A stretch of DNA of 64,000 nucleotides from JAVBWO01 sp036677375 (GTDB lineage Bacteria; Bacillota; Dehalobacteriia; UBA4068; UBA4997), in contig JAVBWO010000028.1 of NCBI GenBank assembly GCA_036677375.1, positions 186,001 to 250,000 of the forward strand, given 5' to 3'. The notes beneath the pieces are model-generated. The model was not told the origin of the DNA, ran no database searches, and was given only the letters and a program-made list of their open reading frames with translations. The translations under genes and the position numbers were made by a program. This document shows, in pieces, positions 15,190 through 23,254 of the stretch (its first letter is position 1; each line of letters begins with the position of its first letter).

Positions 15190-15221
15190 AAACCAGAAGT
15201 CAAGTTCATGACTCCTGGTTT
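15190..15221 (-). terminator. Hairpin after the minus-strand XRE gene
   Basis: Arms AAACCAGAAGTCA (15190-15202) and TGACTCCTGGTTT (15209-15221) pair with one mismatch. It separates the XRE gene from the recombinase operon. A closely similar hairpin lies at 16173-16199 on the other side of the regulator pair. Confidence 0.6.
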
Positions 15222-15274
15222 ATATACAAGATAAAATAACGGATTGGATATTCTCCAACCCGCTTTGATAGATA

Positions 15275-15631
15275 TCAATATTCCTCTTTCTTGTGCATAG
15301 TGGATTTCAGTTCTTTCACGATCTTGAGTATCGAGTCAATTTCCGCCGGCGTGCAATCGCTGAGAATCTCTGCAAACTCGTTTTGGTACAGCCCCTTCAC
15401 TTCGGGAATATCCGTTCTGAGCAGAGAATCCGCAGATACCTGCAAAGCTTCTGTGAGACGAACAAACGATGCAAGCATCATTCGTGTTTTTCCGAGTTCT
15501 ATGTCGCTGATATGCGGCAAGGAAATATTCGCTTTCACTGCAAGCTCAGCTTGGCTCATGCCTTTCTTTATTCGTACCTCTCTGATGCGGGAGCCGATTA
15601 TCTGGCTCTCCATAATATCTCGCCCGGCCAT
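15275..15631 (-). CDS. XRE-family regulator
   Basis: A 118-residue protein with an N-terminal helix-turn-helix: RIREVRIKKGMSQAELAVKA followed by NISLPHISDIELGKTRMM. The C-terminus EILSDCTPAEIDSILKIVKELKSTM is shared in pattern with the divergent regulator at 15776 (MILSDCSDYERVVIVKAAKTLKTTL), so the two are paralogues. ATG 15631 follows GGGGAGGTGA. It is divergent from its paralogue with a 144-bp shared control region, a layout typical of a phage-like regulatory switch. It could control the recombinase operon lying downstream on the same strand. Confidence 0.8.
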   Translation of the reverse strand: MAGRDIMESQIIGSRIREVRIKKGMSQAELAVKANISLPHISDIELGKTRMMLASFVRLTEALQVSADSLLRTDIPEVKGLYQNEFAEILSDCTPAEIDSILKIVKELKSTMHKKEEY

Positions 15632-15775
15632 CGGCTCACCTCCCCGAACTTCAACTGCAGGCTATCTTTCGCAAGAATTATATCAACTTGAGGCTAAAAT
15701 GATATAAAGCGCAGACGATTAATTATCCAGGACACTATAATGGAACTGCAAAATTATTTTTGGAGGTTCTATTTT

Positions 15776-16138
15776 ATGAGTCTTAACTATTACGCAATTG
15801 GGCAGCGAATCAAAGAATATCGCAAACGCAGCCAACTGTCGCAGGCCATGCTCTCGGAACTGATCGACAAGTCTTCAACCTATGTCAGTTACATAGAAAG
15901 CGGAAACAAAAGTATGAGTCTGGAGACCTTTGTGCGAATTGCAAATGCCCTGGAAATTCCGACAGACCTGCTTTTGTCGGAACAATTGAATGATTCAATC
16001 GCGGCGGCAAGCCAAGAGATAACAATGATTCTGTCCGATTGCAGCGATTATGAGCGAGTCGTTATCGTGAAGGCCGCGAAAACATTAAAGACTACCTTAC
16101 GAGAACACCGGTACCTACTGAAACACAAAAGTCGATAA
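15776..16138 (+). CDS. XRE-family regulator, divergent paralogue
   Basis: A 120-residue protein; ATG 15776 is nine bases after GGAGG (15762-15766), whereas the upstream in-frame ATG has no site. The helix-turn-helix reads RIKEYRKRSQLSQAMLSELI and DKSSTYVSYIESGNKSMSLE. The C-terminal half resembles its minus-strand neighbour, including the LSDC motif. It may be the opposing repressor of a two-promoter switch and a possible substrate of the ImmA-like peptidase at 1250, though nothing in the sequence proves the link. Confidence 0.8.
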   Translation: MSLNYYAIGQRIKEYRKRSQLSQAMLSELIDKSSTYVSYIESGNKSMSLETFVRIANALEIPTDLLLSEQLNDSIAAASQEITMILSDCSDYERVVIVKAAKTLKTTLREHRYLLKHKSR

Positions 16139-16172
16139 ATATTCTATACCATGGATGTTAGAAGACAATCGA

Positions 16173-16206
16173 CCGGAAGTCATTGTTGTTGACTTCTGGT
16201 TTATTT
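16173..16206 (+). terminator. Terminator after the plus-strand XRE gene
   Basis: CCGGAAGTCA / TGACTTCTGG arms (16173-16182, 16190-16199) followed by TTTATTT. It is nearly the same sequence as the hairpin at 15190-15221. Confidence 0.65.
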
Positions 16207-16374
16207 ATGTGCAAAAAACCAAGTGAATATGTTTTTACTCAAAGTGATTATGTTTTCTGTATATCCAACAAATAGGACGTCAACATTGATATAATGTATG
16301 CGGAAAAGTGGCGCTATTCGAATACTTCGAAAGTTCATAAGAATAACCAATGAAAGAACGCTACTCACGAAAAA

Positions 16375-16398
16375 AGCGCCTATCATTTGATAGGCGCT
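16375..16398 (-). terminator. Terminator of the 16415-16753 gene
   Basis: A perfect 11-bp stem AGCGCCTATCA / TGATAGGCGCT with a 2-nt centre. Read on the minus strand it is followed by a T-run, so it ends the gene to its right. Confidence 0.8.
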
Positions 16399-16414
16399 CA
16401 GAAAACCAATGTTA

Positions 16415-16753
16415 TTAAATTATGCTATCGACCCACGCGGAAAACGGTGTACGATTGTCTGGCATTCGCGTGTTTGGACCATACCAGTAATTCGTGATCA
16501 GAAAGGTGCGCCCGGCGACAGTCACTTTTTCTCTGTAATACCGTGGCTGACATGTGCCATCCTTACATAATGCCGTCAAGTCCTCTTCAGTAGTATTTGA
16601 AGGAACTTCCTTAAGTACCGCCGAATTTCTAACGCAGTTGAAGAGGCGTTTGCATTCGGCCCCATCCGCAAGGATTCGAATGGTCGCGTCATTCAGTTTT
16701 TCTGCCTGTAACAGCCGGTTTATGCAATCGAAAGCGAAAGCCTTATTGTTCAT
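16415..16753 (-). CDS. Hypothetical protein, 112 residues
   Basis: I do not recognise this protein. It has an intact frame, ATG 16753 behind GGGAGGTAA, and its own terminator, so it is very likely expressed. It contains four cysteines (in FDCINRL, GAECKRL, FNCVRNS and ALCKDGTCQ, the last holding two), a helical N-terminal half and a strand-rich end with TVAGRTFLITNYWYG. No membrane segment or signal is seen. It lies between the XRE pair and the defence operon and points away from the latter. Confidence 0.6.
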   Translation of the reverse strand: MNNKAFAFDCINRLLQAEKLNDATIRILADGAECKRLFNCVRNSAVLKEVPSNTTEEDLTALCKDGTCQPRYYREKVTVAGRTFLITNYWYGPNTRMPDNRTPFSAWVDSII

Positions 16754-16987
16754 GCGGTTACCTCCCTGATCTTTTCTTCAGTGTAGCACAAAAATGCGTG
16801 ATTGTATTTAACCGAGAGGAAAATCATAGGCAGTTACAAAACAAAAAAGCCAGCTGAACCGACACCACCACAGTTAAGGACAAGCAGGTTATAAAGATAG
16901 CCCCTCAGTCTCTTGAGCAATGTTTAATGCAAGGTGACGATATTTTCTGACGCATCAACAAAAATAATGGCAAAATTGTTCATATAG

Positions 16988-16996
16988 TGATATAAT
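16988..16996 (+). promoter_or_regulatory. Extended -10 of the caspase/TIR operon
   Basis: TGATATAAT, an extended -10 (TGnTATAAT), stands 64 bp upstream of the caspase-like start. No good -35 is seen, as expected for an extended -10 promoter. Apart from this, 16754-17059 shows nothing recognisable. Confidence 0.45.
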
Positions 16997-17059
16997 CAAG
17001 ACAAAACAATGGTAAATGTTAGAACTTGCTGTTATTTCAAAAGAGGGGGAATCAACAAC

Positions 17060-18031
17060 ATGAGAAAAGCGTTAGTCGTGGGTATTAATGACTATCCTTC
17101 AGCTCCGCTCAAAGGATGCATTAATGATGCAAACGATGTGACTCGCCTCTTGGAACGAAACGGAGACGGATCACCTAATTTTGATGTACGTGCCGTTAAT
17201 AATATTACTACTAAAGGCCAACTTTTTGGCTTAATTGATGAGCTGTTTTCAGGAGATTCTGATATAGCATTATTTTATTACTCAGGCCATGGATTTATTA
17301 ATGAACTTGGCGGTTATTTAGTAACCCCAGATTTCAAGTCAAAATATGACATGGGAGTTTCCATGAATGATATATTAGTGGAAGCCAATAAATCAAAATG
17401 TAAAAATCGAATTATTATTCTCGATTGTTGTCACGCTGGTGCTCTGGGAGAATTTCCTACCATTAAAGATGAGGCTACAATAATTGGACAAGGTGTTACT
17501 ATACTTACTGCAAGCAGAAACTCAGAATCTGCAGTTGAAATAGGAGGGCATGGCGTTTTCACAAACTTGTTATTAGCAGCGTTAGATGGCGGAGCAGCTG
17601 ACTTAAACGGTAATGTTACTCCAGGTAGCATATATGCATATATTGATCAAGCTCTCGGTGAATGGGAGCAACGGCCAATGTTCAAAACAAATATTACTCG
17701 CTTTATTTCTCTACGCAAAGTTGAAGCACAAGTGCCGGTCGAAGTATTGAGACGGCTTACTACTTATTTCCCTGACCCTTGTCAGCCTCATCGTCTTGAT
17801 CCATCTTATGAATATACAAACTCACCAAGCGTAGAGCATAAATACCTTAAGCCTTATGCTGTTGATGACAACGTTCGTATTTTTAAAGATTTACAGTTAA
17901 TGGAGAGTGTAGGGCTGGTCGTTCCTATCGGTGAAGAGCATATGTATTATGCTGCAATGAATAGTACAGGTTGCAAGTTGACGCCTGTCGGTCAACACTA
18001 TTGGAATTTGGTTCATACCAAGCGTCTATAA
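17060..18031 (+). CDS. Caspase-like (C14) protease
   Basis: A 323-residue protein with a metacaspase/caspase-like domain in residues 1-215. The catalytic histidine is in YYSGHG (His77) and the catalytic cysteine in LDCCHAG (Cys124); the N-terminal ALVVGINDYP strand and substrate-loop GVTILTASRNSESA are typical. Residues about 235-323 look like a winged-helix or other small C-terminal domain. ATG 17060 follows AGAGGGGGA. It is followed closely by two TIR-domain genes, so it is probably the effector of a TIR-signalling immune operon: TIR enzymes make a nucleotide signal and the protease then attacks cell proteins. Confidence 0.88.
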   Translation: MRKALVVGINDYPSAPLKGCINDANDVTRLLERNGDGSPNFDVRAVNNITTKGQLFGLIDELFSGDSDIALFYYSGHGFINELGGYLVTPDFKSKYDMGVSMNDILVEANKSKCKNRIIILDCCHAGALGEFPTIKDEATIIGQGVTILTASRNSESAVEIGGHGVFTNLLLAALDGGAADLNGNVTPGSIYAYIDQALGEWEQRPMFKTNITRFISLRKVEAQVPVEVLRRLTTYFPDPCQPHRLDPSYEYTNSPSVEHKYLKPYAVDDNVRIFKDLQLMESVGLVVPIGEEHMYYAAMNSTGCKLTPVGQHYWNLVHTKRL

Positions 18032-18047
18032 TGTAGGAGGAATAAAA

Positions 18048-18437
18048 GTGGCAAAAAAGAGAACATTTATAAGTTTTGATTATGACCATGACAATGATTT
18101 AAAGACTTTGTTAGTTGGCCAAGCGCGAAATGATGACTCACCTTTTGAAATTACAGACATGTCAATCAAAGAGACTATCAAATCCGATTGGAAGGCTAAA
18201 GCTAAAACAAGAATCAAAGGCTGTGATGTTGTAATCGTAATTTGTGGCGAACACACCAACACGGCTACTGGAGTTTCGGCAGAATTAGAGATTGCGCAGG
18301 AAGAGAAAATACCATACTTTTTGTTGTATGGTCGCGCCGCGAAAAACTGTATAAAGCCGCGTGCTGCCAAAAGTACGGATAAAATATACAAATGGACTTG
18401 GGATAATTTAAAAAGACTAATTAATGGAGAGAGATAA
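18048..18437 (+). CDS. ThsB-like TIR protein (DUF1863 type)
   Basis: A 129-residue protein starting at GTG 18048 behind GGAGG. The opening RTFISFDYDHDND and the segments KGCDVVIVICGEHT and VSAELEIAQEEKIPYFLLYG match the MTH538/DUF1863-type TIR fold used by Thoeris ThsB proteins. A candidate catalytic glutamate lies in SAELEIA. ThsB enzymes sense phage infection and convert NAD into a cyclic ADP-ribose isomer that switches on the effector. It is 16 bp after the caspase-like gene and 2 bp before the second TIR gene, so the three form an operon. Confidence 0.8.
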   Translation: MAKKRTFISFDYDHDNDLKTLLVGQARNDDSPFEITDMSIKETIKSDWKAKAKTRIKGCDVVIVICGEHTNTATGVSAELEIAQEEKIPYFLLYGRAAKNCIKPRAAKSTDKIYKWTWDNLKRLINGER

Positions 18438-18439
18438 TT

Positions 18440-18913
18440 ATGAAAGTATTTATTTCTCATAAGAATCTTGATCGAGAGATCGCGCTTAGAGTTCAAACTG
18501 TTTTGAAAAATAAGCAGGTCGATGCATACTTGGATTTATTGGATGACTCAATAACTGGTAAGGGTGAAGCCTTGACGAGGCATATTAAGCAAGAGCTCAA
18601 TGAATGCACCGATATTTTAGTCGTAATGTCTGAGAATACAAAAAGCTCATGGTGGGTTCCATTTGAAATAGGTATGGCAGCACAAAAAGATCTTCCAACT
18701 GTTAATTACCTACAAGCTGGTGTAATGTTACCAGATTATCTTTCATACTGGCCCCGGCTGAAAAACGACTCGGATTTGGCCAAATATGTGGACGCACGAA
18801 GCAAAGTAAAGCGACAGATTCTTCAAGAGCGTATGGATCGTGGTCCAATATATGCAAGCGCTGCATCTGAAACTGAAAGATTTTATAACGAATTAAAAAT
18901 ACAACTTCGGTAA
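18440..18913 (+). CDS. TIR-domain protein
   Basis: A 157-residue protein whose N-terminal 115 residues form a TIR domain: KVFISHKNLDREIA, then CTDILVVMSENTKSSWW followed by VPFEIGMAAQ, where the glutamate in PFEIG corresponds to the catalytic Glu of NAD-cleaving TIR enzymes. The C-terminal 40 residues are helical with many charges. It is a different TIR subtype from its upstream neighbour, so the operon has two potential signal makers or one signal maker and one sensor. GGAGAG precedes the ATG. Confidence 0.82.
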   Translation: MKVFISHKNLDREIALRVQTVLKNKQVDAYLDLLDDSITGKGEALTRHIKQELNECTDILVVMSENTKSSWWVPFEIGMAAQKDLPTVNYLQAGVMLPDYLSYWPRLKNDSDLAKYVDARSKVKRQILQERMDRGPIYASAASETERFYNELKIQLR

Positions 18914-18917
18914 TATG

Positions 18918-19050
18918 GGAATATCTTTTCTGCGTGAACTCAAATTTCCCCTCAATCAGATGGAAAACAGCTGCGAAGAACGAAAAATCCTAATCGAAAA
19001 TTCCGCAACCTATTGAAAATAAAGGCTTTTTGCGGAATATCTTTTCTGCG
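18918..19050 (+). repeat. 17-bp direct repeat after the defence operon
   Basis: GGAATATCTTTTCTGCG occurs at 18918-18934 and again at 19034-19050, both on the plus strand, 116 bp apart, close to a truncated integrase. It may be a duplicated insertion or attachment site scar; the copies bracket no gene. Confidence 0.6.
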
Positions 19051-19068
19051 GCAATGCGCCAAGATAGC

Positions 19069-19096
19069 AGGCGCTTAGCTAAAAAGCTAAGCGCCT
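19069..19096. terminator. Strong hairpin with 12-bp arms
   Basis: AGGCGCTTAGCT-AAAA-AGCTAAGCGCCT, perfectly paired, about 155 bp after the TIR gene. It probably ends transcripts of the defence operon and insulates the integrase remnant. No gene is seen in 18914-19248. Confidence 0.7.
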
Positions 19097-19248
19097 GTTC
19101 CTGTTTGTAGAGGCGCTTGGTCATTATTTGGTCATTATGGTCATCAGAAGATGGCTTAAAATACAACAAAAAATAAGATCGAGAACAAGACAAGGATGCA
19201 TTCATGAGCAGATGCATCCTTAATTTTTTATACTCATTGTTTTGGTCA

Positions 19249-19464
19249 TTATTGCGCCGGTTTTTTCCTGACCGGATGAAGCATATCCTGTAGTACATCT
19301 GCCGCTGCGGCATCGGCTGTTTGAATAGCATGGGCATAGATATTACCGGTGGTACTGGTTTGAGCATGTCCAAGGCGGCCAGAAACCGTCCGGAGCGGCA
19401 CGCCGCCGGCGATCTGTAAGGTAGCGTTGGTGTACCTAAGGGAATGCAGGCAGATCTCTGGCCC
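19249..19464 (-). pseudogene. Truncated tyrosine integrase
   Basis: Read leftward, the frame encodes the last 71 residues of a phage/ICE-type tyrosine recombinase. SLRYTNATL corresponds to the catalytic LRHTNAT box (with the His as Tyr), then GVPLRTVSGRLGHAQTST, GHA being part of the H/W box, and NIYAHAIQTAD just past the nucleophilic Tyr position. A stop at 19465-19467 and AT-rich unrelated sequence cut off the N-terminal part. It marks one end of the mobile island. Confidence 0.8.
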
Positions 19465-19545
19465 TTATGCTTTTTTCAGCAAATTAAAAATTAAAAAAAC
19501 ATTTATGAAAACTAAAAAATCATAAATATATTCTATTTGACAGGG

Positions 19546-19865
19546 CTATTGCCTTAAGTTATAGTTATTATCGATCAGCTCGGCATAATAGAAAAAAGGA
19601 CAAGTGTCGGTTAAAGCAAAGCCGTAGCTGGATTTGATCAAAGGACATAGGTTTTTTGGTAAGTGGATTTCGGCTGCTGCTATAGGTTCCTCGGAACCTG
19701 CGCAAAGTCCAATCGGGATGGCTCCCGCCGCCATTATCAATTCAGTAGGATTATAAGTACAAAAGATGCCAACTATGGGGCTGCCCTGATCTTTTAATTC
19801 TTTTATTTTAAGAAAAGCGTTTTTTTGGCTTCCGCATATGTTGCATAGTTATCCGGTAAACTCAT
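19546..19865 (-). pseudogene. 2-hydroxyacyl-CoA dehydratase-family remnant
   Basis: From ATG 19865 the sequence reads MSLPDNYATYAEAKK, is interrupted by a frameshift around 19800-19825, and resumes as VGIFCTYNPTELIMAAGAIP, GLCAGSEEPIAAAEIHLPKN and LCPLIKSSYGFALTDTCPFF before losing similarity near 19585. This is the N-terminus of a double-cubane-cluster reductase / 2-hydroxyacyl-CoA dehydratase D-component-like protein, normally over 350 residues. Cluster-ligand cysteines (FCTY, LCPLIKSS, CPFF) are preserved in what remains. The gene is dead and truncated at the junction with the integrase remnant. Confidence 0.75.
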
Positions 19866-19975
19866 TTTTTTATTTTTATCTCCATAGCAATAATATATTT
19901 TGCCTACTGGGTGGAGCAGTAAAGAAACCGCGGCTAATATCAAAATAAGTATTGAATAACTTTTTAATACAATCA

Positions 19976-20560
19976 AATATAAAAATCATCGCAACAGGAT
20001 ACGGAAGAGTATCGGTGCCCTATGCAGACAAGGTAGTCATGGAGATAACCTGTCACGCCAAGGGAGCTTACCACCTCAAAAACCAACTGTGCATCTTTAT
20101 GCGCGCAGGCACTGTAGCCGATGATTTCACGGTTATGTAAATCAAGCAGGATACAGATATAGTTCCATTTGTAATTGACCCGTACATAGGTCAAATCGCT
20201 TACCACAGCCGCATAGGCAGAATGGTCGTTGAAATTCCTGGCAAGCAGATTTGGAACGTCGCTTCGTTGACTGTGCCCTTCACCGCTTTGAATTTCTTGC
20301 TGCTGTAAGTAGATTCCAAGCCAAGGGCTTTCTTGATGCGGGTGATTTTCCGCCTTGAAACGACGACCCGCTTCTTTTCAAGAACCTTTTTCAATTTACG
20401 TGCCCCATAAACGCTCCGGTTTTCTTTGAATGCTGTAGTGATCTTCTCATATAGATGGGATTCGTCAGGACGTTCTTTGGCCTCGTAATAGTAGGTGCTG
20501 CAGGCATGCGGAGTATTTTACACATCGCTGATATTGGGTACTTGTGAGCATTGCTCCTTA
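19976..20560 (-). pseudogene. IS3-family transposase OrfB remnant
   Basis: Two broken frames (around 20394-20200 and 20206-19976) encode pieces of an IS3-type OrfB. RKITRIKKALGLESTYSSKKF is the N-terminal region. SDLTYVRVNYKWNYICILLDL and NREIIGYSACAHKDAQ is the DDE core, with the first two acidic residues in SDLTY and LDLHNRE. The third acidic region is absent, and similarity ends near 20070. With OrfA at 20561 it makes a dead IS150-like element; its left end is lost. Confidence 0.75.
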
Positions 20561-20854
20561 TCACTTGGACCTTTGTGCGAATATCAGCGCTGTTTGTTTT
20601 AGGATGTCATTCTCCATGTGTAAACGTTGATTCTCCTTGCGGAGTTTAATCAGTTCCTTTTCTTCGGGGGATTGGTTATCTGCTTCCCGGGTCGAACCCG
20701 TTTGATTGATACGATTCACCCAGCGGCTGAAAACTGTCGGATGGATTTGATATTCCCGGCAGATATCGGCTTTCGGTTTGCCAGAATTGTAGAGTTGGAC
20801 CAGCTTACTTTTAAACTCCTCGCTGAAGCTCCGTCTTTCCTTTTTTTCGTTCAT
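20561..20854 (-). CDS. IS3-family OrfA
   Basis: A 97-residue helix-turn-helix protein starting at MNEKKERRSFSEEFK (ATG 20854 behind GGAGA). The core KLVQLYNSGKPKADICREYQ followed by IHPTVFSRWVNR is the OrfA DNA-binding domain, and the C-terminal KLRKENQRLHMENDILK is the leucine-zipper part. The frame is intact but its OrfB partner is destroyed, so the element cannot move by itself. Confidence 0.8.
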   Translation of the reverse strand: MNEKKERRSFSEEFKSKLVQLYNSGKPKADICREYQIHPTVFSRWVNRINQTGSTREADNQSPEEKELIKLRKENQRLHMENDILKQTALIFAQRSK

Positions 20855-21057
20855 GATAATTTCTCCTTTTCTCGAATATATCATGAAACCAATTTTTCTG
20901 TCCATCTAAGTGTAGCTAATTCAACTGCGATGGACATATGGTTTAAATCTATTCCTAGAAAGTTGTTTAAAACCATCACGTTCGATTGCAGAAAGGATTA
21001 TTTTATTGGAAATATCTTCTGATAATAAAAATTAATTACAAAAGAAAGGAATCAATT

Positions 21058-22095
21058 ATGCCAAGAATTGGGTTGTTAAAAAAAGGTGTAAGACCTGACC
21101 GAGTTCCTATATCTTTGGCTATAAGTACTTATGCACCAAAGCTACTGGAAATCAGTACTTATGATTTTTACACTAATCCAGAGTTGGCATATGAAGCAGA
21201 AAAGTGGACAAATGAGATATTTAAACATGATGGAGGAATAGGGTTTGGTATCATAGATAGTTTCTCTTGGGATTTTGGCGGGCAAGTAGAATTTAGTAAG
21301 GATTATAATGTATATCCTGTAACAAGAGTGCTACCCGCTAATAATGAAGCTGAATTGCTTAAATTAAAAGTTCCTAATCCCGAAACCGCTCCTGCTGTTT
21401 CAAGAGAATTTCAATTTGCTAAAATTAAACGAGCAAATGGATGTAATGAAATTGGAATAACACTAGCATCTCCTTTTAGGCAAAGTGTTCAACTTGTTGG
21501 AGCTGAAAATCTTTTGCGTTGGATGGTAAAAAAACCAGAGTTGGTCAAATATGCTTGCGAGTTAACATTAGAATATGAAAAACGAATAGCAAAAATGTAT
21601 GTGGATGAGTTTGGGGCGGAGAATATTGGAATAAATGTGACTTATCCGATGGAATCACATGAAGTGATCTCACCTAAAATGTTTGAAAAACTTATTGTAC
21701 CATATACGATTAGACAACATAATTATTTTAAAGAATTGGGAATAACTTCCTTTTCAGAACATCTTTTGGGTATTCATAAACATAATTTATGGCTTTGGAA
21801 GGATGAACTTAAATTACCAACTCATACAACCATAACAATTGGAGATGAAAGCCCAATAGAATATATTAGCGATTTTTTTGGGGAACATTTTATTATAGGT
21901 GGGAATCTTTCTACAGATGTAATCATAAATGATACGCCGCAAGATGTATATAATAAATCTGTTCATCTCATAGAAAATATGAAATATAGAAAAGGAGGGT
22001 ATATTTTTATGGCGGCATCTGTAATAACAACTGCAATGCCACCAGCGAATATTTCGGCTATGATAAAAGCCGTAAATGATGTAGGTCAGTATTAA
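21058..22095 (+). CDS. URO-D family (corrinoid methyltransferase-like) protein
   Basis: A 345-residue protein of the uroporphyrinogen decarboxylase fold. It is unlikely to make heme: URO-D-fold proteins in anaerobes are often methyltransferases acting on corrinoid proteins or small methyl donors. Features include RVPISLAISTYAPK near the N-terminus, GFGIIDSFSWDFGG and a C-terminal IIGGNLSTDVI barrel strand. ATG 21058 follows AAAGGA. It starts an AT-rich operon with a solute-binding protein, ABC transporter and PHP-domain gene, all low in GC compared with neighbours, suggesting transfer. The substrate is unknown. Confidence 0.65.
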   Translation: MPRIGLLKKGVRPDRVPISLAISTYAPKLLEISTYDFYTNPELAYEAEKWTNEIFKHDGGIGFGIIDSFSWDFGGQVEFSKDYNVYPVTRVLPANNEAELLKLKVPNPETAPAVSREFQFAKIKRANGCNEIGITLASPFRQSVQLVGAENLLRWMVKKPELVKYACELTLEYEKRIAKMYVDEFGAENIGINVTYPMESHEVISPKMFEKLIVPYTIRQHNYFKELGITSFSEHLLGIHKHNLWLWKDELKLPTHTTITIGDESPIEYISDFFGEHFIIGGNLSTDVIINDTPQDVYNKSVHLIENMKYRKGGYIFMAASVITTAMPPANISAMIKAVNDVGQY

Positions 22096-22132
22096 GTAAT
22101 TTTTTTAAAACAATATTAAGGGAGCGTATAAA

Positions 22133-23200
22133 ATGAAAAACAGAATTTTAGCTTTTATTATGGTAGTGATTTTTTGCATTAGTTTAACGGCTTGCTCAGG
22201 AACTGGGGAAGGAACAACAGCAGGAGTAGGCAATCAAGACGGAGAAATTTCAGGGAAAATAGTTGTATATACTGTTCATCCAAGTGATATGGTCGAAGAT
22301 ATTGCAGAGGGATTTACCGCAGAAACTGGAGTAGAAGTGGAGTTCATTTCTCCTAAAAGTGCAATTGGAGAAAAGATTAAAAGTGAAAAAGACAATCCTC
22401 AAGCAGATGTGATGTATGGCGCGCCTACTCCAACTTTCTTAGATTTAAAGAACGCCGACTGTTTTGAACAATATGTTCCATCTTGGGCGAGTGAATTAAA
22501 TGAATCATTTAAAGATGCGGATGGATATTTTCATGGAACAATACAGACACCTGTTATGATGTTTTATAACACTGATATAATGAGTGAAGCAGATGCACCT
22601 AAAGATTGGTTTGATTTAGCAGATCCTAAATATAAAGATAAAATTATTACAAGGGATTCTATTGCTATATCAATGGGAACTACAGTTGCATGTATTGTTG
22701 ACTATTTATCAACAAAGGATAGTGAAGAAGCGGCTTGGAAATTTTGGGAAGAATTTGATAATAATGTAAAAAGTTATGATAATGTTACAAGCTTAATTAT
22801 GCAGGCAGTAGGTAAAGGAGAAGCACCAATTGGGATTTCTACTCTAACTGACATTATGAATAACGTTATTAACAATGATTTGCCTCTTAAACCAATTTAT
22901 CCTGAAAGTGGATCAGTAGTTATTATAGATCATGTTGCTATTATCAAAGGCTCAAAAAACATAGAAGCTGCTAAAAAATTTGTGGATTATGTTGGAAGCG
23001 TAGAAATGCAGTCTAAATTGGCAAAAGATTATTTTAGAGTGCCTACTCTTGATGCAGCGTTTGATGATGCACCAGATTGGATGAAAAATGAAATCAAAGC
23101 ATTAGATTGTAATTGGGATAATGTAACTAAAAATAAGCAAGCGTGGATAGATATTTGGGTCGAAAACTATATAAATGCTGATAAGAATATGAACAAATAA
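22133..23200 (+). CDS. Solute-binding lipoprotein of an ABC importer
   Basis: A 355-residue protein with a lipoprotein signal ending in the lipobox LTAC (Cys22). After that it has the fold of Fe(III)/aminoethylphosphonate/polyamine-type binding proteins: GKIVVYTVHPSDMVEDI, TGVEVEFISPKSAIGEKI, QADVMYGAPTPTFLDLK and the hinge DYVGSVEMQSKLAKDYFRVPT. Binding specificity cannot be told from sequence alone. The cognate ATPase and permease follow at 24022-26674, separated by an IS200-like insertion. Confidence 0.8.
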   Translation: MKNRILAFIMVVIFCISLTACSGTGEGTTAGVGNQDGEISGKIVVYTVHPSDMVEDIAEGFTAETGVEVEFISPKSAIGEKIKSEKDNPQADVMYGAPTPTFLDLKNADCFEQYVPSWASELNESFKDADGYFHGTIQTPVMMFYNTDIMSEADAPKDWFDLADPKYKDKIITRDSIAISMGTTVACIVDYLSTKDSEEAAWKFWEEFDNNVKSYDNVTSLIMQAVGKGEAPIGISTLTDIMNNVINNDLPLKPIYPESGSVVIIDHVAIIKGSKNIEAAKKFVDYVGSVEMQSKLAKDYFRVPTLDAAFDDAPDWMKNEIKALDCNWDNVTKNKQAWIDIWVENYINADKNMNK

Positions 23201-23204
23201 CAAG

Positions 23205-23241
23205 CATAATGCTAGCAAAAAAATTATTTGCTAGCATTATG
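23205..23241 (+). terminator. Hairpin after the solute-binding gene
   Basis: Perfect 15-bp arms (23205-23219 and 23227-23241, core ATGCTAGCAAA) around a 7-nt loop. It may lower transcription of the distal ABC genes relative to the binding protein. Confidence 0.65.
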
Positions 23242-23254
23242 TATGCTTTAGCGA

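Noticed and set aside
16755..17059. Additional gene or toxin-antitoxin unit before the caspase gene
   Set aside because: No frame with a ribosome site; only an extended -10 is visible.
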